From NCBI GenBank assembly GCA_902494555.1, contig CABUTR010000019.1:1-33926 (forward strand): 33,926 nt of DNA. Direction: 5' to 3'. Origin of the DNA: an uncultured Collinsella sp. Lineage in GTDB: Bacteria > Actinomycetota > Coriobacteriia > Coriobacteriales > Coriobacteriaceae. The notes under the pieces were generated by a model, which was given only the letters and a program-made list of their open reading frames with translations, was not told the DNA's origin and ran no database searches. A program made the translations under genes and the position numbers. Below, piece after piece: positions 31,359 through 33,926 of the stretch; position 1 is the stretch's first letter; every line of letters begins with the position of its first letter.

Positions 31359-32663
31359 ATGGAGAAAACTGCAGAGCAGCTGCGCCGCGAGCGCATTGCC
31401 CTAGAGGGCGACACGCATGGCAAGAACAAATGGGCGATTCTGTTTACCGTGCTCATCATGACGTTTATGGTGTGTCTGGATTCGACCGTCGTGACCGTGG
31501 CGCTGCCCGTGATGCAAAAGGAGCTGGGTGTGGGCCTCGATCGCATTCAGCTGGTGAGCTCGGTGTATCTGCTTGCGACATGCGTGGCTATGTTGCCGTT
31601 TGGCCGTCTGGGCGACGTGCGCGGCAAGGTGAATGTGTTCCAGCTGGGCGTCATCGTCTTTTCGGTTGGTTCGCTGCTGTGCGGCCTTTCGGCCTCGCTC
31701 GAGGTTCTTATTCTGGCACGCATTGTTCAGGGCGTCGGTTGCGCGGCGGCCATGGCTAACAACATGGGTATTATCACCGAGTCGTTTCCGGCGCGCGAAC
31801 GAGGTCGTGCCATGGGCATTCTCGCGACCTTCGTGGCCCTCGGCATGATGTGTGGCCCCGTGCTCGGCGGCATGCTGGTGGCAAGCTTTCCCTGGGAAAG
31901 CATCTTCCTCATCAACCTGCCCATTGGCGTCATTTCGTTTATCGTGGGGCTCTCCACGCTGCCGCATGTTAAGCCGGAGGCCGGCGAGCGCCCCATGTCC
32001 CTGATCGAGGCTGCTCGTCGCTGCTTTGCAAATTCGGCCTTCACCATCAACCTTGCCTGCATGCTCATCGTGTTCGTTGGTATTGGCGCATCCGAGTTTA
32101 TCCTGCCGTTCTATTTTCAGGACGCCCACGGCTTTGGTTCCGACATCTCCGGACTGCTCTTTTTGGCGCTGCCGATGGTAAATGCCTTTATCGGCCCGCT
32201 TTCGGGTACGGTTTCGGACCGTGTTGGCTGCGAGGGCCCTACGGCAGTCGGCCTGGGCGTGTACGTGTGCGGCCTCTTTGCGGTTAGCACGCTCGATGAG
32301 CACTCTTCTATCCCTGTGATTGTGTGCTGCGTCGCGTTTATGTCGTGCGGCACGTCGATTTTCCAGAGCCCCAACAACTCCCTGTATATGGGCTCGGCTC
32401 CGCGCGAAGCGCTCGGCTTTGCGGGCAGCCTGGGTAGCCTGGCGCGCTATGCGGGTATGGCAGTGGGCATTACGGCGGCGTCGCATATCCTGTATGGGCA
32501 GATGAGCGTGGCGATGGGCGAGGCCGTGACCAGTATTGTTGCAGGTCGTCCGGATGTGTTCCTGTACGGCTTTCGCTCGGTGTTCTACGTGCTCATGGCT
32601 GTGGCCGCTGTGGGCTTTGCGCTCGCCATGGTGCGTTTGGTGAGGATGCGCGCCCGCCATTAG
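31359..32663 (+). CDS. MFS transporter, drug-proton antiporter (DHA) type
   Basis: 434 residues from the ATG at 31359 (AAGGA at 5 bases); the ATG at 31353 touches its own ribosome binding site. About 12 hydrophobic segments can be traced. The first carries LDSTVVTVALPVMQKELG, the D1 motif typical of DHA2-type exporters, although those usually have 14 segments. Motif A appears as FGRLGDVRGK, and motif C-like ALGMMCGPVLGGML lies in segment 5. These support proton-driven efflux of small toxic compounds. The substrate is unknown. No regulator gene is adjacent. Confidence 0.87.
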   Translation: MEKTAEQLRRERIALEGDTHGKNKWAILFTVLIMTFMVCLDSTVVTVALPVMQKELGVGLDRIQLVSSVYLLATCVAMLPFGRLGDVRGKVNVFQLGVIVFSVGSLLCGLSASLEVLILARIVQGVGCAAAMANNMGIITESFPARERGRAMGILATFVALGMMCGPVLGGMLVASFPWESIFLINLPIGVISFIVGLSTLPHVKPEAGERPMSLIEAARRCFANSAFTINLACMLIVFVGIGASEFILPFYFQDAHGFGSDISGLLFLALPMVNAFIGPLSGTVSDRVGCEGPTAVGLGVYVCGLFAVSTLDEHSSIPVIVCCVAFMSCGTSIFQSPNNSLYMGSAPREALGFAGSLGSLARYAGMAVGITAASHILYGQMSVAMGEAVTSIVAGRPDVFLYGFRSVFYVLMAVAAVGFALAMVRLVRMRARH

Positions 32664-32820
32664 CGTGTTGGGAGGCTGTCTGCCGCGATTCGCGCCGTCC
32701 CAAAAAGACTGGTTTGTGGTGCGATGCGGCTTGTGGGGCGGGCGGGGGTCGGTCCGTGGTAGACTATCGAACAACGTTTATTAATCGCGCGGTATCGTTG
32801 CCGCGAGAAGGGGTTGCGCC

Positions 32821-33399
32821 ATGCAGGAGCTTGAGGATCGTATTCGCCATGACGGCATCGTAAAGGTCGGTAACGTCCTTAAGGTTGATGCCTTCCTCAA
32901 CCACCAGTGCGACGTTGAGCTGTTCGATCACATGGGCGCCGAGTGGGCCCGTCTGTTCAAGGATGTCGAGATCAACAAGATCCTGACGATTGAGGCTTCG
33001 GGCATTGGCATGGCTTGCATTGCAGCCCAGCACTTTGGCGGCGTGCCGGTGGTCTTTGCCAAGAAGGCGCAGTCCATCAACCTCGACGGCGAGCAGTATG
33101 CCACGACCATCTACTCCTTTACCAAGCAGAAGGAGTACCCGGTCATCGTTGGCAAGCGCTTCCTGTCCGAGGGCGACAAGGTCCTGATTATCGACGACTT
33201 TTTGGCCAACGGCTGCGCGCTCGAGGGCCTTATCAAGATCTGCGAGGCTGCGGGTGCCGAGGTGTCCGGTATTGGCATTGCCGTGGAGAAGGGCTTCCAG
33301 GGCGGCGGCGATAAGCTCCGCGAGCGCGGCTTCCGCGTCGAGAGCCTGGCCCGTATCGCCGATATGGACTGCGAGACCGGCGAGATCACCTTCGCCTAA
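32821..33399 (+). CDS. xpt: Xanthine phosphoribosyltransferase
   Basis: 192 residues, ATG preceded by GAAGGGG. It converts xanthine and PRPP to XMP in purine salvage. The PRPP-binding motif is VLIIDDFLANGCAL (121-134). Substrate-side blocks ILTIEASGIGMACIAAQHFG, VVFAKKAQSINLDG and VEKGFQGGGDKLRERG match Xpt of the B. subtilis type. No purine riboswitch or PurR-like box was recognised in the 157-base gap upstream. That gap has a TAGACT near 32762 that could be a -10 and a small CGCGG hairpin. Single gene. Confidence 0.94.
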   Translation: MQELEDRIRHDGIVKVGNVLKVDAFLNHQCDVELFDHMGAEWARLFKDVEINKILTIEASGIGMACIAAQHFGGVPVVFAKKAQSINLDGEQYATTIYSFTKQKEYPVIVGKRFLSEGDKVLIIDDFLANGCALEGLIKICEAAGAEVSGIGIAVEKGFQGGGDKLRERGFRVESLARIADMDCETGEITFA

Positions 33400-33427
33400 G
33401 CGCGCAACACAAGCGATTGGTATGCGA

Positions 33428-33462
33428 TGTGACAAAGGGACCGTCCCTTTGTCACATTTTTT
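33428..33462 (+). terminator. Terminator after xpt
   Basis: A perfect 13-base stem (TGTGACAAAGGGA / TCCCTTTGTCACA) with a 3-base loop CCG, followed by TTTTTT. Its end lies only 20 bases before the next gene. Confidence 0.92.
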
Positions 33463-33482
33463 GTATGAGGGGAGGTGTTGAT

Positions 33483-33863
33483 ATGGACGAGAACAAGATG
33501 GGATGGCGCGAGTATGCGCGCTATGCCAAGATGTCGGTCGAGGAGTTGGCGCGCGATTGCGAGGTGCAGGTGTTTCGCGCGACGGGTCCGGGCGGACAAG
33601 GCGTCAACACGACGGACTCGGCGGTGCGCATGAAACATATCCCTTCGGGAATTACCGTGACGGCGCGCGAGAGCCGCAGTCAGTTCCAAAACCGTAGTAG
33701 CTGCCTGCGTAAGCTGCGCGCTGAGCTTGAGCGTCGCGGGCGTCCACCGCGCCGACGCGTAAAGACTAAGGTGCCTCTGCGCTCTCGCCAGCGCAGGCTC
33801 AATGACAAGCGCTTCAACGCCATTAAAAAGGCCAACCGTTGCAAACCGGGCAGCGACGACTAG
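33483..33863 (+). CDS. Release-factor-like GGQ protein (ArfB/PrfH-like, probable ribosome rescue)
   Basis: 126 residues from the ATG at 33483, with GGGGAGG about 7 bases upstream; a longer frame would run back through the terminator. It contains the peptidyl-tRNA hydrolysis loop ATGPGGQGVNTTDSAVRM (Gly37-Gly38-Gln39) and HIPSGI, as in domain 3 of class I release factors. It lacks the stop-codon-reading domains. The C-terminal tail is very basic (RRRVKTKVPLRSRQRRLNDK), like the ArfB tail that enters the empty mRNA channel of stalled ribosomes. Ribosome rescue is therefore the best guess. The N-terminal 30 residues with WREYARYAKMSVEELARDCE are specific to this subgroup. Confidence 0.82.
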   Translation: MDENKMGWREYARYAKMSVEELARDCEVQVFRATGPGGQGVNTTDSAVRMKHIPSGITVTARESRSQFQNRSSCLRKLRAELERRGRPPRRRVKTKVPLRSRQRRLNDKRFNAIKKANRCKPGSDD

Positions 33864-33874
33864 CCTCCTCATAA

Positions 33875-33926
33875 GTTGCGGTGAAATAGGGACTGTTTTG
33901 CGGCTTTAGCTGCATAAACAGTCCCT
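33875..33926. repeat. Palindromic intergenic repeat, family 2, copy 2 (cut by window edge)
   Basis: It begins GTTGCGGTGAAATAGGGA then CTGTTTTG, matching the left part of the element at 13092. The inner arms AGGGACTGTTT / AAACAGTCCCT pair. The window ends inside the element. Confidence 0.7.

Noticed and set aside
32664..32820. Purine riboswitch before xpt
   Set aside because: The conserved TATA...GGTTTGNAAGT-like core and paired loops are not seen.
1..33926. CRISPR arrays, tRNA or rRNA genes, insertion sequences
   Set aside because: No regularly spaced repeats, cloverleaf with CCA-proximal TTCGAATC-type arm, rRNA sequence or transposase was found on reading both strands.

Overview
The window looks like the right-hand end of an integrated siphovirus-type prophage (about 1-9040) followed by ordinary chromosome of a high-GC, anaerobic actinobacterium. 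Gene content (cysteine desulfidase, C_GCAxxG_C_C protein, TPP-controlled thiC, a TTG-started rpsA with four S1 domains, rnpB) and base composition suggest a Coriobacteriia gut bacterium, most likely Collinsella. That assignment is from general likeness, not from a search.

Prophage part. Tail genes run left to right: the C-terminus of a tape-measure protein, distal tail protein, tail/baseplate protein, a small baseplate-like protein, three tandem collagen-like proteins, then a tail-tip/fibre protein (4156-5013). Next to the fibre gene is the most interesting object in the window. Two promoterless, start-less alternative C-terminal cassettes lie on the opposite strand (5029-5328 and 5329-5661). 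Each begins with the same short site, in the same reading frame, as the junction inside the fibre gene. A tyrosine recombinase gene (5663-6535) ends exactly at the third site. This is the layout of a shufflon-like switch that would give one fibre stem three alternative tips of about 285, 265 and 276 residues. After the recombinase come two paralogous proteins with carbohydrate-binding (CBM5/12-like) modules, a holin, an endolysin and a strong terminator. The phage/host junction must lie at or shortly after the terminator.

Chromosome part. thiD and thiC (minus strand, with a TPP riboswitch before thiC); a small membrane-anchored protein; yaaA and an M18 aminopeptidase (minus); polA (plus) convergent with a HAD phosphatase across a very long nested inverted repeat; then argG, a 56-residue small ORF and argH. 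The argG leader contains a 24-codon ORF with a strong ribosome binding site. It ends with six arginines in its last ten codons and is followed by mutually overlapping hairpins and a U-run terminator: a candidate arginine attenuator.

The rest is ndk, rpiB, an L-cysteine desulfidase gene, a second HAD phosphatase, rpsA, rnpB (RNase P RNA), a YigZ/IMPACT protein, a C_GCAxxG_C_C redox-type protein, an O-acetylhomoserine sulfhydrylase, an MFS exporter, xpt, and a small GGQ-containing release-factor-like protein. Most units end in clear hairpin terminators. Two families of short palindromic repeats occur twice each in intergenic gaps; the second copy of one runs off the right edge of the window. 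No CRISPR array, tRNA, rRNA or insertion sequence was seen.
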